A DNA stretch of 64,000 bases, from NCBI GenBank assembly GCA_022843265.1, contig JALHNZ010000002.1:62001-126000 (forward strand). Reading direction: 5' to 3'. The translations under genes were made by a program, and so were the position numbers. The notes below the pieces were generated by a model. That model saw only the letters and a program-made list of their open reading frames with translations. It made no database searches and was not told where the DNA came from. Source of the DNA: Gemmatimonadaceae bacterium. GTDB taxonomy: Bacteria > Gemmatimonadota > Gemmatimonadetes > Gemmatimonadales > Gemmatimonadaceae. Shown here piece after piece: positions 63,975-64,000 of the stretch (position 1 is the stretch's first letter; each line of letters opens with the position of its first letter).

Positions 63975-64000
63975 GTGGCTGAACGCAAACCGTTTTTACT
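63975..64000 (+). CDS. Start of a probable Arc-type small regulator, 3' truncated
   Basis: GTG 63975 with AGGA 8-10 nt upstream begins MAERKPFL, cut by the window edge. A MAxKKPFLLR-like start followed by an Arc ribbon-helix-helix is common for a small protein encoded right after SPFH genes; the call rests on only eight codons and on context. Confidence 0.5.

Overview
The window is about 64 kb of high-GC bacterial chromosome, densely coding on both strands. I recognise no rRNA, tRNA, CRISPR array, insertion sequence, integrase or phage gene. Many secreted products carry lipoprotein or Sec signals, several lipoproteins have Ig-like or lamin-tail domains, FabI is of the long plastid/plant type, and there is a MoxR/DUF58/BatA/DUF4159 operon. 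Together these suggest a Gemmatimonadota-like Gram-negative bacterium. That placement is inference from gene style, since no marker gene is present to prove it.

Layout. (1) 1-13.3 kb: an eight-gene plus-strand operon with mostly overlapping stop/start codons. It encodes a glutamine-amidotransferase-fold protein (cut by the window edge), a caspase/C13-like protein lacking the catalytic Cys, a TPR-metallopeptidase lipoprotein, DUF4159, a MoxR AAA+ ATPase, DUF58, a BatA/VWA membrane protein and a giant DUF4175-type protein with a (Gly-Gln-Gln)n tract. It ends at a perfect 15-bp hairpin. (2) 13.3-17.7 kb: an M24 peptidase, a PP2C phosphatase, a secreted amidohydrolase and an LTxxQ periplasmic protein. 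(3) 17.9-25.7 kb: a two-subunit molybdenum hydroxylase, a secreted M20 amidohydrolase, a MOSC protein, then a TetR / alpha-beta hydrolase / secreted nuclease operon and a small divergent lipoprotein. (4) 25.7-32.5 kb: a PilZ-like protein, a methyltransferase, a large lipoprotein with three 124-residue lamin-tail repeats, a predicted beta-helix lipoprotein, YaeQ and a BaiN/HI0933 flavoprotein. (5) 32.6-44.5 kb: metabolic and housekeeping genes (cupin, YqjM-like ene-reductase, amidohydrolase, bacterial eRF1-like protein, class III aminotransferase, VF530/DUF2132 protein, YfcC-like carrier, soluble hybrid kinase, EttA). (6) 44.6-53.5 kb: a CcdA/thioredoxin pair, an unusual FecR protein with an ECF-sigma-like N-terminus, a saccharopine dehydrogenase-like protein, mannose-1-phosphate guanylyltransferase, a crotonase, DUF389 and an outer-membrane barrel. 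(7) 53.5-64 kb: a 2H phosphoesterase, then a plus-strand cluster (DUF2007, SDR, Sua5/YrdC, FabI, Cache hybrid kinase, SRPBCC). After it come an MFS transporter, a HmuY-like lipoprotein, an SPFH protein and the first codons of a probable Arc-type regulator at the right edge.

The most system-like locus is the first operon. A MoxR ATPase, DUF58 and VWA proteins normally form a chaperone/assembly module at the membrane. Here they are translationally coupled to a caspase-fold protein with Ser in place of Cys and to an intact HExxH peptidase, suggesting an envelope quality-control or proteolytic complex (inference). Second is the FecR protein whose cytoplasmic half resembles ECF sigma region 2 without an obvious region 4. 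Several gene pairs overlap convergently (57, 32, 23 and 4 bp), and there is no non-coding gap above about 300 bp.
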